Origin: Ecdyonurus torrentis
Taxonomy: Eukaryota > Arthropoda > Insecta > Ephemeroptera > Heptageniidae
Reading direction: 5' to 3'
Assembly: GCA_949318235.1 (NCBI GenBank)
Contig: OX439137.1
Coordinates: 4,390,322 to 4,454,321, forward strand
Length of the DNA stretch: 64,000 nucleotides
Shown: one piece after another, positions 35,637 through 47,731 of the stretch
How the letters are laid out: each line of letters begins with the position of its first letter
How positions within the stretch are numbered: the first letter of the stretch is position 1
Program-made: the position numbers and the translations under genes
The notes under the pieces: generated by a model
What the model saw: only the letters and a program-made list of their open reading frames with translations
Told to the model about the DNA's origin: nothing
Databases searched by the model: none

Positions 35637-35688
35637 AGGGGAAGGTGGGGGGAAAGTGAATGAAAAAAGGGGGAAGGAGGAGGGTTAC
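35637..35688. repeat. G-rich patch
   Basis: GGGGAAGGTGGGGGGAAAG followed by GGGGGAAGGAGGAGGG: at least four G-runs in about 50 bp, in otherwise AT-rich DNA. Confidence 0.8.
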
Positions 35689-35897
35689 GCCCTTCTCATA
35701 GTTGTGTAACCAGAATTTATTGTAATTTATACCATGACTAACGTATTTATTGATTTTTCTTTATTGCACAATCAAACTATTTATTTGAAATAATTTTTGT
35801 AAGTGATTTATTGCTAAAAAGTTTAGTATGCGTTTATTGCCTGTAAGAGTAAGGTTAATCATTATTATGTTATTATCATATTGCTAACAAAAAAGGG

Positions 35898-36240
35898 TTA
35901 ATGAAGAAGGTGACCAACTTGGTGTGGAAACAGTCAAAAGAGAAACTTTATTTTTATAATAATTCTTTCTGCTTTATTTATATTCAGCAAAATAAATACA
36001 ATAATTTTCAAATGCAATTTAATGGGGGGAAAAAGTGACAAAAAATAAAAGTTAAGATTTTTTTTTCCGAAAAAAAGTTGTAATATTTTTAATTAAAAAA
36101 AATGCATAATTTGACTTAAAAGTTCGCACTAAAATTTGAATTTTTTACATAAACATGCTACAATTATAGTGACATATAATTTAAATATTTGATCGTGTTT
36201 GCATGTGTTTGACGTAACTCAATTTTTAAGTACAAAATTT
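35898..36240 (+). mobile_element. Family G element, copy 3, diverged
   Basis: TTAATGAAGAAGGTGACCAA with CTTGGTGTGG at the left matches the family G terminus (TTAAGG...GACCGACTTGG). The interior matches 24071 closely at ATAATTTTCAAATGCAATTT, CACTAAAATTTGAATTTTTT and ATTTGATCGTGTTTGCATGT. No clear right terminus. Confidence 0.7.
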
Positions 36241-36402
36241 CAAAAGAAAAAAAATGCATGTACAGTACAACATGTACAATGTTTTTTTTTTTATTATTTT
36301 TTTTATGCAATGTATAATATAATGAAATTGAAATAATGTATAGAATCAACCGATATGGCTATATGCCTTGAATCGATTTTTGTACCTTACGATTAAAAAT
36401 AC

Positions 36403-36610
36403 ACACGGAAAAATAATAAATTACGTAATTTATGTCATTATAGCATAAATATTGCTAAATTAGAACAACATAAATAATTATGCTGTACAACATAATGTAA
36501 ATGTAACATGTAACAAAGTTATTATTCAGTATAGCTTAAATTATGCTGTATTGAACAATTTGTGCTAAAATGGATTAGAATAATTATTATGTAGTTATTT
36601 TTTACCGTGT
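36403..36610 (+). mobile_element. Family B MITE copy
   Basis: ACACGGAAAAATAATAAATT with ACGTAATTTATGTCATTATA at the left, and ATTATTATGTAGTTATTTTT then TACCGTGT at the right. The outer ACACGG/CCGTGT is preserved intact, which fixes both ends. Confidence 0.92.
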
Positions 36611-37459
36611 AAATAATAAGAATATTCTTTTAATTAATAATATGACTCTGTATATACGTATATGCCTTTAATTTATGGGCTATTAAATTCCACGTTAATT
36701 TACTATTTTATGCATTATTTTAAATGCAGCTAATATGCTCAAGTATTACTCGTATTATTTGAATATTATAAAATTTCTGCGCAATAAAGTTCAATAAATT
36801 CTCTTCTCTATCGCAATAAAAAAAAAATTCTACTTTATATGCAATAAAAGTGATATCTCGAAAATTTATGTAAATAAAAAAAAATATATTTATATTATAA
36901 CTGCAGTATTAAATCATATTTTAATTATATTTTATATTTTTAATTTATAGCGTATATGTATATAAGAGAATTTTATTTATTCATAGATCAAATTATAAGA
37001 TAAATTCATATGAATTTTTAACGACTTTTTTTTATGATGTAACTGATAATAAATTTATTGGTGCTATTAAAATTGATTTTTCATTGATTTCTACGCGTAT
37101 ATAGGATATTTGAAGACTAATTTTCTTTAATGATGATAAAAAAAATTGGTTGCTCTTGAATATATATGAAAATTTTCAGTAGATTTTTTTACAAGGTAGA
37201 TGTGCTAAATATTGGAAAACGATTACTTTAAGTTTCCTAATTTTTATTTAATATTTTATATATTTTCTGTTAAAGAGGAAGTTCAGAGGTTATAACATGG
37301 CTTCTTCAATGTTATAGATAATGATGGACTATACATTGACTCACATATGATGCCCCAAAAGCCCTTCCGTAGCCCCATGGTAGCCCTTAAAATTGTAAAG
37401 CGAATCACCTACTTTACAAGTTTACACCCCAGTGCATGAGGCTACAGAAGAGTTAAAGG
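36611..37459. other. AT-rich background, no gene
   Basis: A GC-richer stretch at 37345-37440 (GATGCCCCAAAAGCCCTTCC) has no second copy. Remaining sequence is AT-rich. Confidence 0.55.
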
Positions 37460-37660
37460 GACATAACATTTTTAGGATAATATCTCGTCATTTACCATCT
37501 CTCTCTCTCTCTCTCTATTTCCATATAAAGCATCAAGTTAATTTTGAAAAAATTTCACACTTCTTGATGGTCACTGGTTCTGAAATTTTTGTCATAATAT
37601 ATACCATTTACTTTCAAATAACTTCAAAAACCAACACATTTTTTTTAAATCAAGCGGTGT
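37460..37660 (+). repeat. G-like diverged repeat
   Basis: TTTCACACTTCTTGATGGTC, CTGGTTCTGAAATTTTTGTC and ACCATTTACTTTCAAATAAC match the right half of the G-like repeat at 13737. A (CT)n tract lies at 37498-37517. Confidence 0.5.
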
Positions 37661-38070
37661 TATGTAATATGTATATTATATATTTTTATAACTATACTAT
37701 AAAATTTTTTTAGTTTTTTTTTCTTCTAATTTTACTTCAACTTCCAATCAAAGTAAAAATTCTATACAGTATAATATTATTAAAAATAAAATGTATACAT
37801 TTACTCATTTATTTTCTAATATAAAAGCAGAACCAATTTCAAATATTAATTTAATAGGTAAACTTTAGAGAAACTATTATGAATAGAGCAAAGGTATACA
37901 ATGCTACTTAAAATAACTTAATTAATACAGTGAGAAAGGTAATAAAATCCACCCCTATTATAAACATACTTTAAAACTCGCTCACATATTAAGCGTACAA
38001 TAAATTAGTTAAACCATTTTATGATCTTCAGTTAACATTTTTATGAACTCGCGACCAGTGAGAGAAAAAT

Positions 38071-38160
38071 AACGTGGTCACGTGATTTCTATAATATGAG
38101 AGCTGTCACGTGAGAGAGAGAGAGAGAAATATAAGGGGTTGCACGCGTTTTTATAAAAAC
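38071..38160. other. Twin TCACGTGA palindromes beside a hairpin
   Basis: TCACGTGA occurs at 38078-38085 and 38106-38113, 28 bp apart. They are followed by a short GA array and a near-palindrome GCGTTTTTATAAAAACACGC. TCACGTGA is a known bHLH-zip (MITF/TFE/USF-type) site. Whether it is used here cannot be told from sequence. Confidence 0.55.
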
Positions 38161-40101
38161 ACGCAAACTTACTTTTTATATTTTTTTGAATAATTTGAAA
38201 GCAAATTAAATTTTTTAATATAATATAAAAAAAAATGATATTTTAAAAATGATGATAATACAAAAAACATGGTTCATTTTATATATAGGTATGAGGGTAA
38301 ATGTATTATAATAAAAACACCTTGTAAATTCTTATGTAATAAATATCGTGTTTAAGGGCATTCAACTAAAAAATAAAAATAAAAGGAAATGATTATTCCA
38401 ATTAATGTTAACCCAAAATATTTATAAGTATGTTATATTATATTGTTTTTAAAGTATTATAATAGAAATATGTAGTTCAATTTTAATAATATTTCTTTTA
38501 TATATGCATGTACAGATATTGTGATGTAAATTTTCTACTCTATTGCTTATTAATAGCCAATGTATTTAAATGGAGATTTTACAATAATTGAAGCAGCGTA
38601 TCAATGTATGGTATTCCCATTAAGAAATAAGAGTAAAATGTAGAGCTGTAGTTATTTTTTTTTTTTTTAATTTTTATTATTATTATTTTTTTAAGCCTAT
38701 ATAGGCTGATTTTTTTGAAAGACCTGTTTGACTTATAACACAAGTTAAGAAACGAGCCAAAGATTGGTAAGCTTGAGCTTTGATTCAAAGTTTGGAAACA
38801 AGCACTCCAGCCTATAAGGGGAAAAAAATTCTCGTTTCAAAATTTTCTTTCTTTCTTTTCCTTTAACACAGAATTCATGGATAAAATTATTCTTATACAT
38901 CTATATTATTAATAAAAATGTATTTTACATGCTAGTAAAATTAATGGCTCACATTTAATAAAAAAAAGTGCAATTTTTTTTACTCGTTTCATGTTTTCCA
39001 CTTTTTTTTTTTTTTTTTTTTTTTTTTGCTATTATTTTTAAAAGCTTTTTTTTTATCTTGCATTATATTCAAAGACTCAACTCAAGCTGTCTCGTTTGCT
39101 TTCAAGCTATAATCTTATGATCTGAACTTTAAAAAAAAATACCTAATTTTGTCCGATTGGTCGCATTGAATTAAATTTACAGCTGTAAAAAAATTCTATC
39201 ACAGGTCCTGTACGTGCTCAAAAAAGCAATTTAAATTATTATTTTATTAAGAACACGCGTCATTTAAAAAGTCATTACTTTGAACGTTTGTTAAGGTCAA
39301 TTTTAATTTCATATATTAAGAAGCCTTACAATTATTGTTTAGGATATTTTACAATCTTAAATCGAGGTTTTTAAAATGTTATTTATTCACTTCAGAATCT
39401 CTTACAAAAAAAAAATATAATAAAAAGCGTTAAATCAAACATTATCCTAAAAAGCACAGTACAAATGTACATAATTAGATGACTTGCCAACGAGCACCAA
39501 TAAAAAAAAAGATGAAAAACGTGAGCAAATATTAAAATATAGCATTTAGTTTCGCAGAAAATTTCAGTTTCTTAACGTTTTCTTTTTTTCATATTGGAAT
39601 TGATTTAAAAAGTAATTTGGATCATTTGTCATTTTTTTATCATTGGTTTTGAGGTGTAAAATATCTATTAAGAAGCCTATTTGAGTTTATAATCTATATA
39701 GCAACCAAGTCTTTAAGGAATGAGGGTTTGGAATTACTTAAAAACTGAAAGCAAAATAAGGATAGCAAATGAATAAATTACTTAAATTGTTTTTTTCACC
39801 ATTGTATATTTTGTAAAAAATGCTAACAATACCGTGCAACTGATTGTACCCTTGATTATGATAACATATTTTACCAATGTAAATTAGACGCATATTTTTC
39901 TTATAAGAATAACATTACAAATTCAGTGCAAGTTTTTTAAATGGAATACTATATGTTTATATCACAATCATGTGTACATACAACTTATACATGTATACTT
40001 TATACTATTTGCATATTATAAAATAGTCTCAATTGATTCGTATATACTACAAGCCCACATATATTTATCAAGTATACAGTAGTACATACTTTTTTATTAC
40101 A

Positions 40102-40105
<4 letters not shown>
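38161..40105. other. AT-rich background, no gene
   Basis: Nearly 2 kb without a recognised repeat family or gene. Notable only for poly(T) runs, the longest about 25 bases near 39003-39027. Confidence 0.6.
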
Positions 40106-40170
<65 letters not shown>

Positions 40171-40185
40171 GTCTCTCTCTCTCTG
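40106..40185. repeat. (CT)n microsatellite
   Basis: CT array of about 31 units to 40168, then ATGT and a further short CT tract. Confidence 0.97.
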
Positions 40186-40350
40186 ATGAAACTCAATCAC
40201 TCAAAGTGTTATAAACAACATTGGAAAAATATGACGTCACCTTATTTGAGTCTGATTGAATGAGATCGATACATGTCAATATATTCTACTTTGATTGATT
40301 TGACGTAATATTATGTATATAGTACAATTTTAATAACTTCGAAGTACAAG

Positions 40351-40910
40351 GAAAAAATAAATTTCATAATTTATGCTACATGTAGCCATTCAATGCATTG
40401 AATAATAATTCCTATAAATACTGAAAAAATGCACGTTGAAAATCTTGTACTTACACAGTTTTGCAATGCTTTAAGTATTGTGGAATCAACGGTTATGACG
40501 TCACTAAAAGCTGATATTTCAACAATAAAAACGTTAGTGACGTCACAAGCGTTGGGATTGAATAGAAAAATCGTAGATTTGTAACGGCCAAATTTAACGT
40601 TTATTCCATAGTGATTCTAACACTTGTGACGTCATTTACGCTTTTATCGTTAGATTGTCAACGTTTAGTGACGTCATAACCGTTGATTCTACAATACTTT
40701 AAGCATTGCAAAACTGTGTACAGTACAAGCTTTTCAACGATTATTTTTAGTGTGTAGAGCACAAATATTGTGAAGACGTAAGTAATTATTTTGAACTTCT
40801 ATTAAACTATTATGCTATAGTCACTATATATAGCACAAATTATGTTGTTATGAATAAATGCTGCTGCATTGAGTTAGCATAATTATTAAGTTGTTTTTTT
40901 CTCCGTGTAT
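40351..40910 (+). mobile_element. Family B MITE split by a family J foldback
   Basis: The left end AAGGAAAAAATAAATTTCAT with AATTTATGCTACATGT and the right end TTGAGTTAGCATAATTATTA then TTTTTTTCTCCGTGT are family B. They are separated by the 306-bp palindromic element at 40430-40735. Part of the left B half between 40385 and 40430 is unclear. Confidence 0.75.
40430..40735. mobile_element. Family J foldback element
   Basis: The arms are inverted over about 100 bp each: GTTGAAAATCTTGTAC/GTACAAGCTTTTCAAC, CACAGTTTTGCAATGCTTTA/TAAGCATTGCAAAACTGTG, GAATCAACGGTTATGACGTC/GACGTCATAACCGTTGATTC and GTTAGTGACGTCACAAGCG against a related right-arm block. Four TGACGTCA sites sit symmetrically at 40496, 40538, 40627 and 40669. 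No coding capacity. A solo arm is at 8912. Confidence 0.93.
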
Positions 40911-40999
40911 ATTATAAAAATAAACACATGGATATCAGAAAATTTCCTCTTTATGTTGTAAAACGTGATTATGCAATGACAATACTAAATACCTAATTT

Positions 41000-41188
41000 T
41001 AATAATATGTAGTTCAGTGCAGCAATATTTATGCATAACAAACGCAATATTTTATAGTGATTGATAGTTAAGACGTTCAGCATAATTACTAATATTATAT
41101 TACAAAATAGCAGCATTAGTGCTCTATAAAAGAGTTATTTTATTATTAAGATAGCAAAAATTTAAGCAATTTATTTTTTTCATGTATA
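41000..41188 (-). mobile_element. Family B copy, reverse, diverged
   Basis: TAGTTCAGTGCAGCAATATT, CAGCATAATTACTAATATTA and ATAGCAAAAATTTAAGCAAT then TTATTTTTTTCATGTA match the family in reverse with many differences. Confidence 0.6.
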
Positions 41189-41487
41189 CATGCAAGTTTC
41201 TGTCGTAAAAATGATTGATACTTATATTTTGTTATTTTTAAAAATCGACGCCAAATTCAATGATATTTTTTTATATAATGAAACATATCTTCATGAATTT
41301 GTACGGTAAAGTTTTCAAGTGTACAATATTATATATATCATCATATAGAGGACATACATAGTATATAACAATAAAGTGTGTGCTTGTATTGTTGGGCAAT
41401 AATTGGCGAGTAAGCACGCGTACGCATTATAACAATGCATGTCATTGAATACCATGTATAGTTGTCATCATACTGCATCATAAGTAT

Positions 41488-41541
41488 GGGGGGAGGGGGG
41501 GGGGAGAAGTGTGTGAGAGGAGGAATTAAGGGGGGGGGGGA
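41488..41541. repeat. G-rich patch (possible G-quadruplex)
   Basis: GGGGGGAGGGGGGGGGGAG, then a GAG-rich linker, then a run of ten or more G at about 41530-41541. Confidence 0.85.
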
Positions 41542-41739
41542 GTAATATCAAATAAGGTATTGCAAAAGAGTTTTTAATTGAATAGATTTAAAGTATTTAT
41601 CTTAAATACAAACTATACTTAATAATAATATATATTACTATATTTTATTATTATTATTTTAATAATATAGGATGTTTTATAATTCACAGAAATAACAGAT
41701 TTTATACAAACAACTCAATATTTTCAGTGCCGAATTATC

Positions 41740-41915
41740 TATAATTGGAGCAAGATACAGTATCTTGATTGGAGACCAGTTGGTAATTTAGTCCCCACTC
41801 AACAGCCCCTTTTTTTTTGGGGGGGGGGGGGGGGGGGCGTAACTATCTCAAAAAGTTATGAAAGAGTTGCGCAATTGCCCTTCAAGGAACCAAAAATCTA
41901 AAGGTCCAGATGGCA
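41740..41915. other. GC-richer segment with T9-G21 junction
   Basis: A segment containing AGATACAGTATCTTG (perfect 7-bp dyad AAGATAC/GTATCTT core), GGAGACCAGTTGG and CCCC followed by T9 and a run of about 19-21 G (41819-41837), then GCGTAACTATCTC. No second copy or reading frame. A family of G-run plus CGTAAC segments is possible but unproven. Confidence 0.45.
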
Positions 41916-41922
41916 CTTCGCA

Positions 41923-42350
41923 CGGAGAGAAATTATGCAATTTATGCTTCATTTATGACATACAAGGAAACAATAAATTACGTAATTTATGCTATATTTA
42001 TGTCATTATAGCATAAAAATTGGTAAATTGGAACAGCACAAATAATTATGCCATACATAACATAATATTTATGCTATGAAAGATATTTATTATTTTATTT
42101 TTATGCGGTATTACATGAATTATTATTACTATTTACTAAATATTCCTGTATTAGCTAGCATAATTATTATATACATATTTTATTTGATCCCTGTAGCAGA
42201 ATATTTCTTGACATGCAGAATTAATTCTACTTTACAACAAAATTATTATTCTGTGTATAGCATAATTGTTATTTAATATTACGGAAATGTCGTTCAATGT
42301 TGTGGAAATCGTGATAGTATAATTATTATAATTTTTTTTTGTATATCCGT
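41923..42350 (+). mobile_element. Family B MITE containing a second family B copy
   Basis: An outer left end CACGGAGAGAAATTATGCAA with TTTATGCTTCATTTATGACA is interrupted at about 41962 by a complete inner B element. The outer remainder resumes near 42190 and finishes with AGTATAATTATTATAATTTT and GTATATCCGTG. Confidence 0.75.
41963..42188 (+). mobile_element. Family B MITE nested in family B
   Basis: AAGGAAACAATAAATTACGT with AATTTATGCTATATTTATG to TTAGCTAGCATAATTATTAT then ATACATATTTTATTTGATCC. Insertion of a family member into another copy of itself indicates repeated rounds of activity. Confidence 0.75.
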
Positions 42351-42969
42351 GCGCAAAATCCATAAATAAAAAAAATAAATCCAAAATGTAACCCTTTTTG
42401 TATAAAAATACTATGATACAAATATGAGATAAGAAAAAACATAATAATAATGATAGTTTACACCTTTGTTATAATAATATAGTAAACAAAGTGGTGTAAT
42501 AGGCATATCTAATATACCATATTATAATTATGTACGCTTATATATGAACTAGTGAAATTATAAAGCAATATCCTAACCCTCACTAATTCATATTTAATAT
42601 GTATGTGGTCACAGATGTTTAAAAAAAATCAACCCCTCATATATGTGCATGTGCAATTTTTTTTAGTAATCGTTTTCTAATATAAATTTACATATTGTTT
42701 TTTTAATCTTAATAAAATGTACATTATGGTATTAAATAATGAGTAAAAAATTGGTACCATTGTTTTATTAACTCTCTATAGCACACTATATATAACACAC
42801 ACTATTATTGACTTTTATGGGCATGAGTTAAAAATATGGCTACATATAACCTTTTTTCAGAATTATAACCTTTTTTTTTTTCATTATCAATAATAAAAAA
42901 TTATTATTATTACTATTTTTAAATATTTTATGAAATTTAGTAAATTTTTGTGATGTAAATACGCATCTA
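42351..42969. other. AT-rich background, no gene
   Basis: No shared repeat or gene recognised. Confidence 0.6.
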
Positions 42970-43140
42970 CACGGAAAGAATAAATAACGTAATTTATGAT
43001 ATATTGGATGTATATGGAATAAACATTAATAATTAAAATTTCATAAATACTTTTGCTCTTTGCAACATATTTATCATGTAATGTAAGAAATATGTGCAGC
43101 ATAAATCATGTTTTTATGAATTGAGTTTATCGGTTATGAA
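42970..43140 (+). mobile_element. Family B copy, diverged
   Basis: Left end CACGGAAAGAATAAATAACG with TAATTTATGATATATTGGAT is clear. The right part (GCAGCATAAATCATGTTTTT, ATGAATTGAGTTTATCGG) is partial and the terminus is missing. Confidence 0.65.
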
Positions 43141-43231
43141 TAACAAATCTTAAAAGTTTCTATTAGCTCACAACATGTAAAAGTGTGTCTATGTCTATAG
43201 TATTTACATATTTTTAAGCTCGTAGCAATAG

Positions 43232-43238
<7 letters not shown>

Positions 43239-43282
<44 letters not shown>
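43239..43282. repeat. Poly(A) run
   Basis: Forty-plus consecutive A residues, the longest homopolymer in the window; no retroposon body was recognised immediately upstream. Confidence 0.97.
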
Positions 43283-43283
<1 letters not shown>

Positions 43284-44495
43284 GACAAAAACATAGTACC
43301 ACAGTGCTAAAATATAGGAAATTAAAAGAGCTTAAACTTTTCCCGCACGCATCATCGATAACTTTTATAATAAAATTGGGATAAAGCGTAATTATTACAT
43401 ATTTATTTTGTTTATCTATAATATAATAACATTAAATGGAAATATTTCAACACATATTTGGCAAAAGAAAGTCCAATCATATAAAATTTAATCTTTTTTT
43501 TTTTTAATTAATTCCCGTTATTAAATACTTTATTTTTTGATATATAATTTTGGTATATCCGATCACTTACATGGTTCACTCCCCTAAATATTAAGAACAA
43601 CTAAAAATGAGGGGGTCGCAACCCTTTTTTTGCCGCATGCATGTGTCACTCCCCCCTCTAAATTACATCATAAGGGGGAGGTATAGGCAGATGTCACCAT
43701 GAGGAAGGGGGTGGAGGGATGGTCAAAATATTCTAATTTATGCTCGATAAAATATGTTGTTTATATGATTTGTTTGCTTTCCGCTTTTCATTGTATATTA
43801 TTTATTAATATTTATTATTAGGATTATAATTCAATATATGTCAAATGAAGCTTATTTTTTGCATTTATTATTATTATCATTTTTTAAAAATGGTAATTTA
43901 TTGACTTTATTGTTGTAAAATTTCTACTTGCTTTAAAAATAAATTTAAAACAATAAATTTATTTTTAAATATATATATATTTATATATATATATATATTT
44001 TTTTCAGTAATATTTTAGGAAGAATATTCCAAATATTTATAAACATGATGCTGAGTTACTATGCAAAATTTAAGTTATGAACTATAGAATTTTTATTAAT
44101 ATGTATAAGGCTACACAACTTACTGCAACTATTCATCCATATGTTCATAGATCTAATAGTTTTTATCTTATAAGTAGTGTTACCATTGATTTTCAGATAA
44201 TAATAATAACAAAGTAAGAGGTCAATATTTAAAATTAGAGCTATTATTGCAGAACAATATGTTTTTAGGGTTTTATGAGAATTCTATTGTTTAAAAATAC
44301 ACTTTTGTATTTGTTTTAATTAAAAAAGCTATGTGCAAAATTTTAGTTATTTTTGTTATTTTTATCATTACCATTTTGAATAATTTTATTCATAAAAAGA
44401 ATCGATCATTTACATGTCATGTAACGATTAACAAAAAGAAGAAAAAAAGACAAAACTGTGTGTAATACTAAAAAATGGAAATACTAAAAAAGTAG
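43283..44495. other. Background with mixed G-rich patches, no gene
   Basis: A G/C-skewed segment at 43600-43725 (GAGGGGGTCGCAACCC, CACTCCCCCCTC, AAGGGGGAGG, GAAGGGGGTGGAGGG) stands out. The rest is AT-rich. A faint family B right end (AAAGCGTAATTATTACATAT) is at about 43385. Confidence 0.5.
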
Positions 44496-44669
<174 letters not shown>

Positions 44670-44957
44670 ACATTCACCCACCCCACACACTTCACACCTT
44701 ACCTAACAAGAGAAAAAGAGAGACACTGTGAATGCGATGATGTCTACACTGTACTGTCTGCACAAGAGCTAGCTGTATAGATCGAACGAGAGGTTGATGC
44801 ACTATCTTACTTATTATACTCTGCAAAATACACTTCCATGTACTTTGAATCTTCTATTTTTAATTATAAAAAAACTAGCATTATACCAGCTTGCATTAAT
44901 CTCAGTTTTTCACAGTTGAAACTGTTGAGTGGATAATGTGATTACGATTACTTGTTT

Positions 44958-45390
<433 letters not shown>

Positions 45391-46312
45391 CTTTGTTATT
45401 CGTTTCCTAAATGACTTTTGAATTATTTACCCTACTACAATTCTCCTATTATATTTCTAGCCTATTCCTGGCTCTTATATAATTTAGTTGATTATGCCTT
45501 ATATGACAGGGTTAAATAGATTTAGTCTAGTGCTGTTATTTTTCTTATTTTGTACTAGATATAAAGGATGTATACAGTAATAATTGTGAGATAACCTTTG
45601 AATTCCAATTTCGTTCTTCTTGGTGTGTTTTACGGGCACTCACTCAAACAATTTCTTATGAAATGAGTTTGACTTTTATTTTGCTAAATTAATATTTATT
45701 TTTAAAAAACATAAAATTAACTTTAAATATTGAAATAAATTCTAATGAAGTTGTTAAAAGTTACCAATTGTGTGTTGAAATAGTTGAAAATATTCCACAA
45801 AATATTCGTGACACATTATATAAAAATTCAGTCCCTATTAAAGTCCAGCACCCTTACGTTATTTCATTACTATATATAATAATACTTGTTTTAAAAAAAA
45901 GCTATAAAAATAGCTATAAAAATATTAATAAAAATTCTAAAGTTGTAAATGTCACTTTACCAGCCTACTATAGTTAGCCGTTATTATAAAAGTCGTTAAA
46001 TTTTTGTTAATTTTTGAAACTCAATTTTTTTAACAAAAATATTTTTATGTTCCTTTTTTAAATATAATAAAATGTCTGTATATACAGAATAAAAGTTTTA
46101 TTATGTAAAATTTTGAAACTACTACCACAGAATTTTAAACAGAAATTTTAATATAAATGAACTATTTTTTAATTATTATTAAGTAATTATAAAATTGATT
46201 GGGCATAATTATTTATTAGGTATAAAAGCCTTTAGTTTTCATTGCATATTTCTAAATATATTTAAAATATTTCTATAAACAGCCTTTTTTTTTTTTTTTT
46301 TTTTTTTTTATC
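45391..46312. other. AT-rich background, no gene
   Basis: No shared family found. A 69-residue open frame at 45768 (MCVEIVENIPQNIRDTLYKN at its start) looks more protein-like in its first 30 residues, but the rest is low complexity and I cannot support a gene. Poly(T) of about 24 at 46286-46309. Confidence 0.5.
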
Positions 46313-46675
46313 TAAAGCTATAGACCACAAAATGTGCTTTTTAATGAGTAAACACAAACTGGGATCTCCAAAACTTATGACAATTTTTACCAAAACGTAA
46401 ATGTAGCACCAAAAGTTTCAGTTTCACAAAAGAGAGCTTAAAAATACTGTTATAGTATTAAGTATGCTATTTGCGTGACTATTCCTGTTTCTGACGTCAG
46501 AAACAGGCTAACAATTTGTATAAAAATGTTGTGCGAGTTGCATAAGTTGAAATTTTCTGATCATTACTAAGGTATTACTGTTGGGTTTTGAGACAAACTA
46601 ATGATATTTATGTAAGTCCCATCAAAAGTATTTTGTGATATAAATGCTTATGTTTTCTTCTTGTCTATTCCTTTA
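46313..46675 (-). mobile_element. Family H MITE, copy 2 (reverse)
   Basis: Begins TAAAGCTATAGACCACAAAA and ends TTCTTGTCTATTCCTTTA, the reverse of copy 1. TGACGTCA lies at 46492-46499 inside TGTTTCTGACGTCAGAAACA, a 20-bp perfect palindrome in this copy. Confidence 0.9.
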
Positions 46676-46701
46676 AAAGAAAATTTAAAAAACATGATCT
46701 T

Positions 46702-47039
46702 TAAAGAATAGACCATAGAAAAACATAAGCATTTATCATAAAATACTTGCTGAGATTTACATAAATAACATTAGTTTGTTTAAAAACCCAACAGTAACCC
46801 CGTAGAAGTGATCAGAAAATTCAATTTATGCAACCCGCACAACATTTTTATACTATTTTTTGCATGTTTCTGACGTCATAAACATGAATTTTCACGCAAA
46901 TTGTATACTATACAGTTTTTTCACGCTCTCTCGTGGGGCTACATTAACATTCTGGTAAAAATTGTTATGAGTTTTGAAGATCCCATTTCGTGTTTATTCA
47001 TTAAAAAGCACATGTTGTTTTATGTGGTCTATGGCTTTA
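46702..47039 (+). mobile_element. Family H MITE, copy 3
   Basis: From TAAAGAATAGACCATAGAAA to TGTGGTCTATGGCTTTA. It lies only about 26 bp from copy 2 in inverted orientation, so the pair makes a 730-bp inverted repeat. TGACGTCA at 46871-46878. The 67-residue frame starting at 46901 is element sequence. Confidence 0.9.
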
Positions 47040-47436
47040 ATCAAAGACGTAGGAAGAGTCTAATTAGGTATAGAAACAAAAATGCAATAAAAATAAACGA
47101 TTGATCTAATTAACATGACCTACCCGCGTGTCAAAGATGACCACGTGGTGAATATTATGACGTCACAACAGAGAAGGAAAGAAAAAGTCTGTGAAAGAAC
47201 ATGAGTCATATAAATTTTACTTGATTCCCTATATTAATCAATGATGAAGTCTTACTATATATGTAGGGTTCCTTTATTTTATTATCCTATTATTTTTAAC
47301 TTGGAAATTATTGTTAATAAGAAAATAAAGATGTAATTTTTATTAAGAATAGCGATTATAACGAAGCCAAGAGTTTTATTTATTTTTCAAACTTCTGGAA
47401 ACTTTAGACAGCATTTTATTAAGCTAGAAAAACATC
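47040..47436. other. Background with isolated TGACGTCA and ACCACGTGGT
   Basis: A GC-richer stretch at 47118-47172 holds CCACGTGG (about 47141) and TGACGTCA (47158-47165). No second copy recognised; no gene. Confidence 0.5.
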
Positions 47437-47731
47437 TATAGACCGGTTGCCCTCATATTTAAAAGCCGCAATTTTGTTGGTCAGGAATACATAGGCCAGC
47501 ATAGGAAAAACATCATTTTTATTTTTTTAATAGCAAAAGAAGCTTCAAACCTCGATCAAAGCCTTATTTCTAGCTCCTAATAAGCTCGAAGAATATGAGA
47601 AAAATTCGTTCATTTGAAATAAACTCTTTTTATGTGAAAAATTAGGAGAAATGATGTTTCTACTATGCTGGATAATGTATTAGGCACCACAAACATGGCG
47701 ACAAAGCGCAAGGATGTGCAAGGGGTCTATA
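47437..47731. mobile_element. MITE W, long inverted ends
   Basis: TATAGACCGGTTGC at the left and AAGGGGTCTATA at the right are inverted. Inner arms pair CCAGCATAGGAAAAACATCA with TGATGTTTCTACTATGCTGG. TA at both edges. The GTTTGTGG/CATGGCGACAAAG right arm is distantly reminiscent of the family A GGCGTCGAAG end. The 61-residue frame at 47665 overlaps the right arm and is not a gene. Confidence 0.82.

Noticed and set aside
34596..37490. Possible three-copy repeat around GTTTGTGAGGCTA at 34596, 34955 and 37425
   Set aside because: Only scattered matches; could be chance or part of the G-like group, so not listed as a feature.
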